Assembly: GCA_018417955.1 (NCBI GenBank)
Contig: JACTVC010000001.1
Coordinates: 4,526,001-4,590,000, forward strand
DNA: 64,000 nt
Source of the DNA: Laccaria trichodermophora
Taxonomy: Eukaryota > Basidiomycota > Agaricomycetes > Agaricales > Hydnangiaceae
Reading direction: 5' to 3'
Part shown: positions 22,438 through 34,000 of the stretch, one piece after another
Layout of the letters: every line of letters starts with the position of its first letter
How positions within the stretch are numbered: position 1 is the first letter of the stretch
The notes under the pieces: generated by a model
The model's database searches: none
Seen by the model: only the letters and a program-made list of their open reading frames with translations
Told to the model about the DNA's origin: nothing
Made by a program: the position numbers and the translations under genes

Positions 22438-22794
22438 TAGCGAAGACAGAAGCTGCCAGTCAGTCGTCGATAAGTTCCACATCGACATCGACACTGCGGT
22501 ACGTACAGAACTTTTCATTTATAACTGTAACTTACTGAATGTTCATTTATAAATATAGTGAAGTATCGACTGTGTCCCTTTTCACTGGTTCTACATCTGG
22601 TGGTCAATTTAACACAGCACAGGGCGTGACGATCATGATCAGTATAAGGACGTTGAACCAAAGGTTGATGAAATTAAATTACTCAAATTTTCATTTAGAT
22701 GAAAGCTCATCGCATCTCCGCTCCCACTCAGATACCAAGATACTCAATGAGCGGAGAGTAGTAGGGCTAGAAACGTACCTCAGAGCCATCCTAA

Positions 22795-23400
22795 GCGCTG
22801 AAGGACACGCGGCGGGGGAGTTTCGCTTTTGAGGAGTTCTTGGGCATACCAGTCGTCAGGCAAGAGCTTCAATCCCGGCTCCGGGATGACATCAATAAAC
22901 GAGATGACCTCTCTGATCGAGGAGATGTTGGTGCCTCTCACAAAAGCGATGTGGCGGCAAAGTCGAAGCTTGCTGTTGTTCTGGCACGAATTGGGGCGCT
23001 GGGGAAAGGCTTGCAGGAACTCGCGGTGGCTGGAATGAGCGAGGGCGAGCTGCAGCGGCAGATGGACATCGTTGCACAACTGCATGACAATCGTGAAAAG
23101 CTCAGGTCAAGGGAAAAAATGCCACCCCACCTCATCCAGCTGAATTATTACGGGAAGCTCGTTCCCCGCTACTAGTTCTGACGTCCAATCCACCACCTCC
23201 AACACCTTCACCTCCGCCTCTCTCAGAAAGTTCCAAGAAGTGGCTGGTCTACCCTTCCGCCAGCCGATGTCCAACATTCCCAGCATCCCATGTCGGTATC
23301 ATGATTTCATTCAGGACTTGCACGACCACCTCCCATGTCTCAACCAGCTGGATTCGGATGGCAACGATATCAAGTTCAGGGAGTTGGGCGGACGAAGATA
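22795..23400 (+). CDS. Unidentified coding-like fragment
   Basis: An open stretch from about 22795 to 23175 reads as a soluble, charged, helical protein segment (FEEFLGIPVVRQELQ, RDDINKRDDLSDRGD, KSKLAVVLARIGALG). A second plus-strand frame follows at about 23176-23400 with KFQEVAGLPFRQPMS and HDFIQDLHDHLPCLN. Both have coding-like composition, and the first begins right after a stop, as an exon might. No start codon or family could be assigned. It breaks the repeated F-box module here, so it may be a captured gene piece or the remnant of a transposon protein. Confidence 0.35.
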
Positions 23401-23632
23401 ACATCTACACCTCAAATGGCATTTGTCCAGTTGAGAAAGGGTTTTGGGTGCTACTACATTTTTAATTACCAGAGTACAGTTGTGAAGTACTGGTTCTTAA
23501 TTTTATGTAGTTGCATAATCGACGTGACACGGTGTAATAGTAGAGATGAAGATGGCATCAACACCCAGGAAGCAAGAAACAAAGAGGGAAATGTTGATGT
23601 CCGTGATTCGGAACGGAAGAGGAACATGAATG

Positions 23633-24457
23633 TTACTTCACAGGCCGCTGGTAGGTTTCCACCCCTATAGTGATTGACTGCAACTCGTTACTCCAGACAC
23701 GAGTCCCACAATGCATCCACTCCCCAGGTCCACATGTTCGGGTCTGGGAGAACAACCCGCCTCAAATCCAGCTCTTGAACGCACGGAAACATGTCTGATA
23801 CCCAATAAAAAAAGCTGTTGCACACCTCTGAGGAAATGGGGATTCCGAACCTGATAATCTCTAATGTTTTCACACAATCCAAGGAACATCGTTTTGATCT
23901 GGCCATGTAAAACCATTGTGTAAGACCAATCTGTCTCGAAAATTCGATGGAGAGGTAGATTGTCCCTCTCTTACGATCTGCCAAGTTTCGAAAGATATTA
24001 TTCAGAGTTCCGTACTGAATGGTTCTGAGCCCCAAATACGGCATCAATGCGACGGAGTGTAGATGTGGGAATAAGTCTCCTTGGCGGGAAAGGAATCCTG
24101 AAAGGTAATCGGGGTCTCCGCTGATCACTTCAAGGCGAGGAAGAAAGCCCTTCGGGGGTATGATTGGTCCTGAAGTTGGAATATTGTCGGATAGGTCGAG
24201 GTGGGTTATGCTTGAATGACGCAGCAAGAATGCTGAAAGGTCGCGGAAATCGATCTTGGAATTCCGAAGCTTAAATTCAGATAGGAGAGACATGGAAAGT
24301 AGGGGCAATATGTTGGACCAATCTGAGATACAGAGGCTTGAGCACCCTAAAGATAATCTGGTAAGGTATCCGCCATTTAGAACTCGTAAGGTATGTGGAA
24401 AGCATGTTTCATGGAAAGGGAGGGGAGAGTCTATCTCAATACTTTTGAGTTGTCGGG
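23633..24457 (-). pseudogene. F-box-like copy 4, 3' half
   Basis: Continues the copy whose 5' half is at 30207-30893, separated by a 5749-bp insertion. It reads from the segment before IEIDSPLPFHETCFPHTL through LSMSLLSEFKLRNSKIDFRD to DSCLE*. Near 23690 a 7-bp insertion that repeats GAGT creates a stop and shifts the frame, so the last 20 or so residues (ending YQRPVK in copy 2) are out of frame. Otherwise the half is open and closely similar to copy 2. It is a dead gene because of the insertion. Confidence 0.85.
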
Positions 24458-24833
24458 TGTCGGAAAATTCGAGAAAAACCTAGATGCACCAATATGGTGC
24501 TCATATGTGCGCATCAGGTCATCAATATTTCGGGATGCATTTCAGCCACAGAACTTGCGTATGGGTGTGATAGACCCCCTCGCTTAGATCAGTAATCACT
24601 GGACGTTTTAGTACTGAGCGGGTGTGTTAGTGGTTAGGTTGACAAACTACGATTTGGGACTGGAATCTTTCTGAGCATAATCTTTAGGTCTCACACCAAA
24701 GAGAACATCAAATCTGTCAAATCAATGTATTTCGAGCTGGGTGTGCACTACTACATAATGGCAGATACTAGACTGGTGTTGCCTCGCTGCCAGCTCTCGT
24801 AGAATACAAACGAACCTGACCTGTCGTTTGAGC

Positions 24834-27800
24834 CAGTGATGTGCCGGTCATTGACTAGTCAACCCAAGTCATGACTAGTCAATAGAAGTCAATAGTCACG
24901 TCAAATTGACCGTGACTCGGTCATCAAGCTCCAAATAAGGCAGGATATATTATATAAGCCATTTCTATGTAGTGGCAAATGCGCAAAGAGAGTTGTGTTC
25001 AACGCGCGTTGACACCGCAATGCACGCGAAAGTATGAAACTTGTACAATATGATAGAACAAATACAATGATGTACTAAGCTAGTAGGCAGATGATTTGAA
25101 AACATCTAACCAATGAGAATCTGCTCCATGCTCTCATCTACACTTATCTGGATGTCATCGTCGTCCTTGCCTTCAGCATCAAGATCTAGTAACTCATAAA
25201 GTTCAAGCTCCTCGTCAAAACTCCGTAAAGGTGATCTTGAATACACAGACACCCAATGGTCCGCAGAGAAATTGAATAACTGATCAATCCTGACAGACTT
25301 GATCATCGCATCGCAATCTGATGGTGTCGCTTCGTTATTACTGTCGTCTTCAGTGACGCTCGAGCCGTGGTCCTGTACGATAGAACGGAAGGATGAATCC
25401 GATTGTGGATTGGGGATAGATGGGTTGATGAGGGAGTCTGGGGGATCAAGCTCATCACGGTCATCCAAAGGTGGGATTTCTTGGGAGGAAGTTGGCATAG
25501 CAGGCGGAAGATCGGAAGATGATGGTTGCGGCACTACTGACATTGGGCTGGGGTCGGCTGGAGTTGTGGATTGATTTTTTCTGGCTCCAAATTGTCGTTT
25601 CAGTCGAATGCTGGATTTATTACGGATGTGCTCATCGCGGATGTGCATTTTTAGTTCTGAAAGGGCGGTGAGGGTCTCCGTTCCAAGACGATTGCGTAGC
25701 TTTGTCAGTGTTGATCCAAATAGGCTGAAAAGCCGTTCGCATGATGCTGAGTTTGCCGAAATAGATAGGATGCGTTTTGCGAACTGAACAAACAGAGGAT
25801 CGGGCATGTTTGGGAAACAAAATGCGTCGTAGACAGCAATTGGATCTGGAGATTGTTTCTAAAATTATGAAAAATCAACGGTTAGATCGTTATGAAATAA
25901 AAAAAAGCAACTTACCTTTTCATTGGCTTCATTCTCCTCGATTTGGCACTGTAATTTGAGTGTTTCAAATTGCCCAGAAGCTCTAAGAAAATCTTTTAGT
26001 GCACTGTTGAATTCAGGAGGTGGAGCCATGCGATAAAATCGTTTCCAAAGCCGGGACATCATGTTGTGGATGCCAGCATTGTTGAGGAACGGAAGAGGAC
26101 AGAAAACCGTGCTTTTGTAGAACGGATTGACGATGACTGCTGCAATAAAAATCTCATGATCAGCTTTTGCCCAGCGTCGTTCAATACTGTTCATGATAGC
26201 ATTACGGCCGAGTATATCCTCTGCGTCTCGCATTTTCTGATATTGCATGATTAAGAAGCCGAACGTGAGAAGGACTGTGTCGAGACGGCAGAAAGACGAT
26301 TGGACAACATTGGCGGCAATTGCAAGAGGCCGTAAATGGCGAGTAATTCTTCAATAACAATAAACACAAGATGAAAAATAAAGACGGACCACATACCTTG
26401 TTATCGCAAACCAGAAAAGGTTATCTTTCAAAATCGCGATCATTTTCCGAGACTTCTCCTTTGTCTTTGCATCGCCCGTGATGATAAGCTTATCGGCTGG
26501 CGCCCTGACTTCATCCTGGTAAATTATGGCCATAATCGTTGGGCGGAGCTCAAGCAAACGGTTGAATGCCATATAATGGGCTGTCCAGCGTGTAAGAACC
26601 GCACGGAGAACTGCTTTCGTGGTACCAGATGTTTGCAGCTGTAGGTCACGAATTAGGCCAAGAACTAAGGTTTTGCTGCGTAGCCATGTGATAACTTCAG
26701 TTGCTTTATCCGTATAAAGTAGTACGTCACTCTCAGACTTGAAGTAATCACCAACGACAAGGTTGACCTAAAAAAGAAAAAAGTCAGATGAAAATACAAC
26801 CGATACAATCAAATATGAACCTGGTGTGCGTAACAATCAAGCACGATAATCCATGGGTATTTTTTTACAAATTCCGTGCGTGCTTTTCGTGACTCTCCGG
26901 AGGCATCTGTGACCACGGCAATGACGATTGTACCCCATTCTTTCTGAAGAAGTTCAAAAACTTCCTCAAGAACGCGAAGAAGATTTTGCGTGGTCTTTCT
27001 CTCATTTGATGCGTCATGTACTCGAACAGTGTGTAACTGTAACTGTATGAGAGAAATATTTTTGAATATATTCATATTATTGCGCACCTTCCCATCAGCC
27101 GTGATCATAAAGGCAATAAAGTGGTGATGGTTTTGACCAGTCCACCCGTCAGCCTGGATAGTCACAAGTTTTCCTTTAACCGTAGCTTTTGTATCCGATC
27201 GCAATTTAGATGCTAATTTGGGAATGATCTTCGTAGTGAGAACCTTTCGGCTGGGTGATTTTGCAGCAGGAATAAATTCATCAACGAAAGAAAGCCATTC
27301 GGCGTTATCCACCCATGAGAGCGGAAGACCTGCCGATGCTGTGATACGAGCGATCCGACTGTCAAAGTTCGTTTGCTTTGCCGTGTTCCAAGAGGATGGT
27401 TCAGCGCTGACATAGCGCGTGACTGAAGAACGACTGCGCGGCTTCCGCCGCCGGTTGTCCATGACCGCGGAAATTGAATCGGATGGATCGAGACTACTGG
27501 TATCCCCAGACGAATTTTGTGAAATGGCTGATTGTGTTTCAAAAGAGTGGGGGTGTAATAAATCAGATGATGAGAAATTTCGGACAAGCTGAGAGGATGA
27601 TCCAGTTGAGAGATCTTGAATATGCAAGCTAGGGGTAGGGCTTTCTTCTCGACTATAATTGCGAGTGTTGCTGGAAGTGCTTCGGAGAGGAGAAAGCTTG
27701 CCAGCTTTACTTGCAGTCCCAGCTGGGTCCATAGATGCTCTCAACTGGATATTTTTGTGCACATTCACGCACTGTGATAAATGATTTATTAGTGTAGATG

Positions 27801-28504
27801 AGGCAGATCGCCGCGTCCCGTAATCTGTTGGTGATGTAGCTACTTCTGCCCACACTGCATAAATTAAATTTTTTGGCATCAGAAATTAACTGGCAGGAAT
27901 GTAGATCAACTCACGCATACTCTCCAAAGCTTCACGGCTTCGTGGAACTTCCTGCCGACCTGCAGAAATTTCCTCCAAATCTTTGAGTTGCTCATTCGCG
28001 AGGTGTTGATTGAAACATCCATGGCAATAAACTTTAAGCTTTAAGGAGGTGCCAGTGCCGTGCCATGCTGCGCCAGGCTTGTTATGCTTGTCAGGGTGGT
28101 CAAGAAAATGCGTACGCCACCAGCCCTTGGTACCTTCTTTGGGCATCGGAGAAAGGGGTGTAGATTGGAGGTGTGGCCATAAGTTCAAGTCCTTTTACTG
28201 GTCGTATTGAGAGCAACTTGGAGCAATCCCGGAGGCTTACTCCTGCTCCTTGATTACTCAGAGTATTAACTCTAGAACAGAGCTTCATGCGCAAACACGG
28301 AGCGTCGAACGAACCTCGAGGCTTGTCTCACAAAGTTGACCCCGTGTTGACATCAGACCCTCATCGAACGTTGATCAGACCCTTAGACAGAAAGTCATCC
28401 GTCACGTGCAAGTCAATCAAAAATTGATATCATTGACTAGTCATGACTAGTCATCAAAGTCATGACCGTGACTATGTGTTTCTAGTCATGACCTTCCAAC
28501 ACTG
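24834..28504 (-). mobile_element. Complete hAT transposon (3671 bp)
   Basis: Terminal inverted repeats begin CAGTGATG and CAGTGTTG and share GGTCAT...GACTAG further in. Perfect 8-bp target duplications GTTTGAGC lie at 24826-24833 and 28505-28512. Subterminal regions carry many copies of CATGACTAGTCA-type palindromes, as expected for transposase binding sites in this superfamily. It encodes a full-length-looking transposase on the minus strand. It is inserted into a reading frame of the outer element, so it is younger than that element. Confidence 0.95.
25106..28146 (-). CDS. hAT transposase, apparently intact
   Basis: Multi-exon gene reading 28146 to 25106, starting MPKEGTKGWWRTHF. Introns lie near 27850-27920, 27045-27090, 26770-26820, 26345-26395 and 25850-25915, all with GT-AG ends and frame kept. 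In order it has a BED-type zinc-finger-like region (YCHGCFNQHL with later HLSQC), a serine-rich linker, then the RNase H-like core. The core carries a first Asp in IQADGWTGQNHHH and a second in VVTDASGESRKAR. An insertion domain follows, then the C-terminal dimerisation region (RILSISANSASCERLFSLFG) containing the expected catalytic Glu of SxxCERLFS. The acidic tail ends ILIG. No stop or frameshift was seen, so it may be or recently have been active. The catalytic roles are from family knowledge. Confidence 0.9.
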
Positions 28505-28548
28505 GTTTGAGCCAACCTCTGACGCACGGCATAAGTTTGGCGACGTTT

Positions 28549-28701
28549 GGGCTGATGGCTGGAGTTGTCGTCTTCGTCATTAACGATATCCCGACTTTTG
28601 GGCTGATGGCTGGAATTGTTGTCCTTGTCGTTGATGATATCCTGACATCTGGGCTGATGGCTGGAGTTGTCGTCCTCGCCGTTTGATATATCCGCAAACT
28701 T
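28549..28701 (-). repeat. 51-bp minisatellite, three units
   Basis: Units start at 28549, 28600 and 28651, each GGGCTGATGGCTGGA..., period 51 bp (17 codons). On the minus strand they encode repeats of a motif DDNSSHQP followed by a basic residue and an acidic stretch. The frame runs across the hAT target site when the hAT is removed, so this was one reading frame of the outer element. Confidence 0.85.
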
Positions 28702-29099
28702 GTGACTGACACGATTCAATTTGGCTTGTGTCCGAAACGCAATCACATGATATCAGTTAGACGCCACGCAATGGACAACTATCAATCACCTTGAACAAGT
28801 CGGCTCGGGAAGCGTCCATGCTGAGAACTGGCATGTTCTTGGAATCCGAGGGGACTGGGGAATTGGAATGATTATGCGACTGCATCCGTGGTGGGTTGAT
28901 TCCTCCCCCTTTATATATTCGAGCATCTCAATGCCATTTGGTCAATGTTTGTGGGGCTGTTGTGGGGCTGCTCCACTTTGCACCTGTGAATTTCCGATAA
29001 AATGACGCATTATGCCAACCAAACAATCAGTGGAGCTCCGGCGCCGGCTATGAACGTTTGAACACCAACGGCTTCCCAGACTGTGCTCTATGTTGACTT

Positions 29100-29891
29100 C
29101 AAGGGGGTGCCGGGATTGGAATGCCGGACCGGGGGTTGGGTAGGTAGGTCGGCCGCAGGCCCAAAAAAAAATTTTTGGAACCCTCCATAACATAGTGCCC
29201 AATCGGCTTGTACGGTGATTTAAACTACTCCAATAGTGCTCCTGCATGTAAAATATAGTTGTATATTGAATTGATTTATAATATCTGCCAATTTCCGGCC
29301 TGAAAATTTCACGCTGACTGTTATCTAATCTTTGTATAATTCTGAAACAGGTCTCAACAACATATCGACATGGAACGCGACGCGACTGAAGTCATATGTT
29401 GAATAAAAAATTACCTACAACTTACTAATGAGATGATTAGGAACCTGTTCTTGATGCCGATCGGTATGCTGTATGCCCCGATTGCAAAATGCGAATCCAT
29501 TGTGGGGCCATAGGACTTGCCAATCTCAAGAAAAATCACCGTGGAACGAAAACCTGCTTGAAAGCGCAAGCAAAGCGTCAGAAGGAAGAGAAAGAAGCGA
29601 AGCGACCCACCTTGTTCTCATTTTTCTCCCGAAAATGACCTGTTTCTTCTTTAATACCATCTACAATGTGTTGCGTTGGAGATACCTCCACGAAATTAGG
29701 TATGTGAAGCCTGTGAGCAAACTGTGAGGTGTCTGGGGAGGGTAAGTAGAGGATCAAAGCGATCGCGTCGATGATGTCATATTTCCATATATAGAAATGT
29801 GCCTGATTACGTAGGTAGGTAGGTCAAGCGCAGAGGCCTTTACAAAAAAATTCGACCCCGGCTACTGTTTTTTAATTCTTGAACCCCCTTG
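29100..29891 (+). mobile_element. 792-bp hAT-like element carrying a zinc-finger mini-gene
   Basis: Terminal inverted repeats CAAGGGGGT at both ends and perfect 8-bp target duplications GTTGACTT at 29092-29099 and 29892-29899. The left arm repeats the CGGCCGCAGGCC palindrome next to an A-run found in the element at 19872-20268. CAAGG fits the loose hAT terminal consensus, and the 8-bp duplication agrees. It carries a short spliced frame but no transposase domain. Confidence 0.85.
29370..29638 (+). CDS. Small zinc-finger protein inside the 792-bp element
   Basis: A second exon from about 29450 to 29638 encodes about 60 aa with a Cys/His pattern: VCPDCKMRIHCGAIGLANL, then KNHRGTKTC. A lysine/glutamate-rich stretch and the tail TLFSFFSRK follow. 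This C-x2-C...H...C layout resembles the N-terminal zinc fingers found in fungal hAT-type and related transposon proteins (family knowledge, not searched). A possible first exon starts at ATG 29370 (MERDATE) with a weak donor (GTCATA). A branch-point-like CTTACTAAT lies before the acceptor ATTAG. It could be a DNA-binding accessory factor or a remnant of a larger protein. Confidence 0.5.
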
Positions 29892-30206
29892 GTTGACTTC
29901 TACAAATTTTCCTACCAATGTCACCTCGTCCAACACATTTTAAGAAGTCTGGGAAGCCAATAGGAAAGCTCCAACTTGAGAGGCTTGACAGGACTCATGA
30001 AGGATACCCGAGATTAGTGTAGACTGATACAACCTAATAAACTCTGATGTGCTCGTCTGCGGAAACCTCTCAGCAGTTGCTAGCACTTCACGCGAAGTTA
30101 CATGACCTGATAACATGCAAATATGTCTGCCCTTGGAGACTGATCAACACTCATAGGTTCATCAGCTGCCGCAATGACTCATATGCTAATTGGGATTTTT
30201 CCGACA

Positions 30207-30893
30207 GGGTGCACCGAAATATATGCCTGTGTTGGGGTTCTCCATTTCCGGTGCGCCAGTCTGGGGATTGGGCTGAATACCAGTACCACCAAAAAAGTGG
30301 TTCTTGAGTCTGCCAAAAATGGAAAATTCACTTTTTTGCGTCTCGGGAATGGGGGTGAAAGGCTTGAATGGGGGTTGTGGTGGGGGTTGTGGTGAACCTG
30401 TGATAGTCAAGCTTGCCAGTGCCATCTTTTCCGAGGAAATCCCGACCAACGAAGCCAGCGGTTTGTACCAATCTTTCAAGTGCCAGAGGCTGGACCGTAT
30501 GGTTGGCAGGAAGTCGAAATGGAGGGCAATATGACCGACAGCATTAGCGTGAAAAATAAGCCCGTGGACGCTTGCGATTTCCTCAACGGTCAACTTGGTT
30601 ACAGGGGCGTATTCAATTTTGTGAAATGAAGCTTGAAATATCTCCTTGACGTCGTCTAATTCTTCCCTTTTCATTGCGACTGAACCAGAGTCCTTGTAGA
30701 TGCGAAGACAACCTGTGCTCGCTAATGCGCGCAGTAAGGGAAGTTGGCGCTCCAAGACAAAAACCTGACATATGCCATGGAGACGGCGACAGGTCATTCC
30801 CAAGCAGGCGATAGTAGTAGCATCTGTGGAATTGTCTGAATGGATGATCTCCACGATCAGTTCCGTTGGAAGGTCAAGAATAGAAGCCGGCAT
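30207..30893 (-). pseudogene. F-box-like copy 4, 5' half
   Basis: Open from MPASILDLPTELIVEII at 30893 through the F-box-like CLGMTCRRLHGICQVF and SFHKIEYAPVTKL to NPNTGIYFGAP, then the insertion. It is nearly identical in layout to copy 2. Removing 24458-30206 and one copy of the GG duplication would place it directly before the 3' half, in the order and orientation of the other copies. A transcript from its promoter would read into the transposon, giving about 229 F-box residues plus a few foreign ones. Confidence 0.88.
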
Positions 30894-31070
30894 GCTAAAA
30901 GTATGAGGTAGGCTGACGAGAAGGTATTACAACGGTGAACTCCTAGCGGATCGACAAGAGAGAATGAAAACGAGCACAAAACGTGTGACATTCCTGATTG
31001 TGGCCCAAGGCTGTGCCGATTTTTATGGGCAGGCCAAAGAAACTGGAGGCTAATTTTATGGATTCTAGCT

Positions 31071-34000
31071 CTAGGGATTGAGGTGCAACAAGTAAGCTAA
31101 GACTAAATCTGCCTCAATCGCTTCGTCGTGGAGTGAGCTGAAGATGTGCGACACCAACTTCAAAATACTGGCAACCTGCCTATTGAGCGTCCTCGTCCGA
31201 TTCACGGCTCTCGAAATCTTTTGCCACCTAAACCCCTCTCGTTCCGGTTGTATCTGCTCCAACAACTGTTCAAGCTGGTGCTACGGACCACGCTTGTTTG
31301 TGCGCATCTGATTTTGGTTGGCGCTTTTTCTGTTTTCACTTGGTCTTGAGCTTCTCTTTTCCGACGTTGGCCTTCCCTTTGGTGTCGGGGTTGGCCTGAG
31401 GTTGGGAATCCTGGCTTTCTTCGGCGGTCTGTAATCCCCCTCCTCCCCTCCCCCGCCCTCAGAAGACACCTGGGGCCTAGCGTTCCTATTGGGTTTCCTC
31501 GACCGCGACGCGTTCTCGAGTACCAGTCCGGGCGGCGGAAGCATCCCACCCCGTCAGCTCAAACCCATTCAGCTCCCCATCCCCAATATCCACATCCATA
31601 GTTTCATGATCGTCCACATCACGCCCAATAGACGCCTCGCCCTCCTCCCCCTCTCCGGAAGGAAGAGGAGGGTAAACTCAACCCACCCCGTGCCCTAACC
31701 TTCCGTCTCTCTAATTCCCTATCTTCTCCCCTCTCGCGGGCCTCCTCTCGCTCTTTCTTCCCTTCCGCAGTTGACTATTCACCTTCATCGGTAGAAAGAT
31801 CAGCGAAAAGAGCCAACACGGGATCGACAGTAGCCTTTCTCGCGCCTTTGAGATGCTGGAGCTCCGAGACCCGGTTGTGCATGGACGTATTGCGCGTGAA
31901 AGATTAGGGCGTGTAGTAGGGGTCTGTTTAAGCGTAGTGTTAGTTAATTTGTGGCTTGAGAACCTATGAAAGTGGAAGTGGAAAAAGGAGGAGGAAGAAG
32001 CGAGAGAAAAATTGTAGAGGCAAGAAAGGGAAGGGGAGAAAATGCGGAGGGACAAAAGAAAGAGGCACAGACCCACCACACCCCTCAAATACAGCCCAAT
32101 TACAACTATCATCCCGGAGTGTCTTCATCCTACATTCCTTCGCGCGTTCGCCCAGCCGGAAGGAGGGGGAACTCTGTCACTACCGTCTTGGCCCTGCTCT
32201 GTGGACCTGCCACAGGGATAGTTTAGATCACAACGAGACTTCGAGGTGTCTTTTAAACCATTCGTCGAGCTATGTGTGCAAAGAAGAAAAGAAGAAGAGT
32301 CAGCGTTGAGATTCTTTGCTTAATATGTTTTGAGAGCGTAGTGCTGTAGGTACAGCAGTACAACCCCTAGCCGTAGGGTTCGCTTTAAGTGACGCAGCGC
32401 AACCCCTTGCAGTTGATGCGAGGGCAGGGCAACGATACGAAAGGCTTACATCTTCGGCGTTGGAAAACGGCAGGTGGTCGTTGACCAACTCCGAATTGAG
32501 CTCCCTCAAACGGTCAATGTCGCCCAGCTTCTGGGCGAGTAGGGTGGATTGGGTAGCTATGAATTCATCTAGAGCCTTTGAGCTGGTGAAGGGCGAGTTA
32601 GGTTCCTTTGTAATGATAGAATAAGTTTAGGAGCCGTGGGGAGAAGAAAATTGAGAGGGGTGGAGACTCGGAAGACGAATGTGGTCAGAGTGGTATTGTC
32701 ATGAACAACACAACACAGTGGTCAAGTAAAACCGTCACTGTGGGAAGCGTTTGCACCCCGTATGAGTGCTTGAGCCAAGTGTGTAAACACTTGGCGGAAG
32801 TGTGTCTCACACCCATCTGAAGTGATGCACTAACTTCAAAACACTCATTTACGGTGTTTCATACAGTGATCAGCCCAAAATTGCACCGTAGAATCACTGT
32901 CAAATCACTCAGTTATGGTGTTACACTCAATTATGGTGTTTTCCTCGCCGTTCGTTACCGCTACAAAATCCAGCACATAAACCATACATATAAATGTATT
33001 TACTACGTTACTACAGCTACCTATTGGAACGAAGACAACCGGCGAGATTTCACTGACCTTTGAACTCAAACATTGACACACCGATGAGAATGCTAAGTTT
33101 ACCTCGTTATCGACAAGGGGCCGATAATTGCCAACAGATCGTAGCGCACTAGGGAGAGTCAGTGATCCGATGTCAGACTTGAGTGTAGAGCAAGTTAAAA
33201 TAGAGTTACTTACAATTGCCCACCCGCGGAGTCTGAGAAGTCGAAAAGCGTCAAGTATACACATCGAATCCATCGGCTGACCAGAGCGCCGAGAAGATGT
33301 GGTCATTCGAAAAAGGGCGAGGAATAGCTGCGTAATTGCGGCGGCTGTGTTTAGCGTGCGACAGGGAAGAGCCTTCATTTTCTACCAAATGTGTGGGAGA
33401 TCTGTGCGTAAAGCTGTACCTGATCTTGACACATCAAATTGGATTTCTGGAGGGATGAAATGCGTAGGGAGGCGCGTCGGAGGAGGGCGCAACCGTGGTC
33501 GTTCAGCTGTAGAAGCGGATAGCGGATGAATGACTTACGGGTGCAGCAGGTATAAACTCCGTGCAACTGGCACAAGGGGACAGAGCAGCTGTGAGTGCCA
33601 GTTCGGGTCAGGGACGATCAAGGACATTGTTGGGGCGCGGGTGCTCACCGATGCAGCTAAACCGTCCAAACACCTGTTTATCCTCCCAAGTTGCAGCTGC
33701 CTTGCCCTCACTCGTCTCAAATCCACAGCAGCACCCAAATATACAAGAAATCACCTCGGAAGCTGGCTTGTGTCGCGTGGGGCGTGGATCGACTTCTAAA
33801 AGGCTGCCTAACCGGTGCCGCCGGTCCGAGGTGTGGTGGGTTGCTCTTGAGTATGATCTATGCGACATTATTTAGTATATATACATAGTGCGGGGTGGGG
33901 GGACTTACGTACCACGCATATATGGTGTCTCATCACACCGTTGTCCTCGATCTTGGGAGAGTTTGCTGAGGGGGGTTTAAATGAACGTTAAGGACCTCTG

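Larger units (their letters stand above)
24458..30206. mobile_element. Outer transposon of a nested insertion in F-box copy 4
   Basis: Ends are TGTCGGAAAATTC and the inverted TGTCGGAAAAATC. The host sequence on both sides ends in GGG; the uninterrupted copy 2 has GGGG, so the target duplication is 2 bp (GG), or 3 bp if the original site had one G less. Two later insertions sit inside it (24834-28504 and 29100-29891). Without them the element is about 1.27 kb and non-autonomous. Its only long frame, on the minus strand, holds a 51-bp tandem repeat. The superfamily is not known. Confidence 0.8.
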
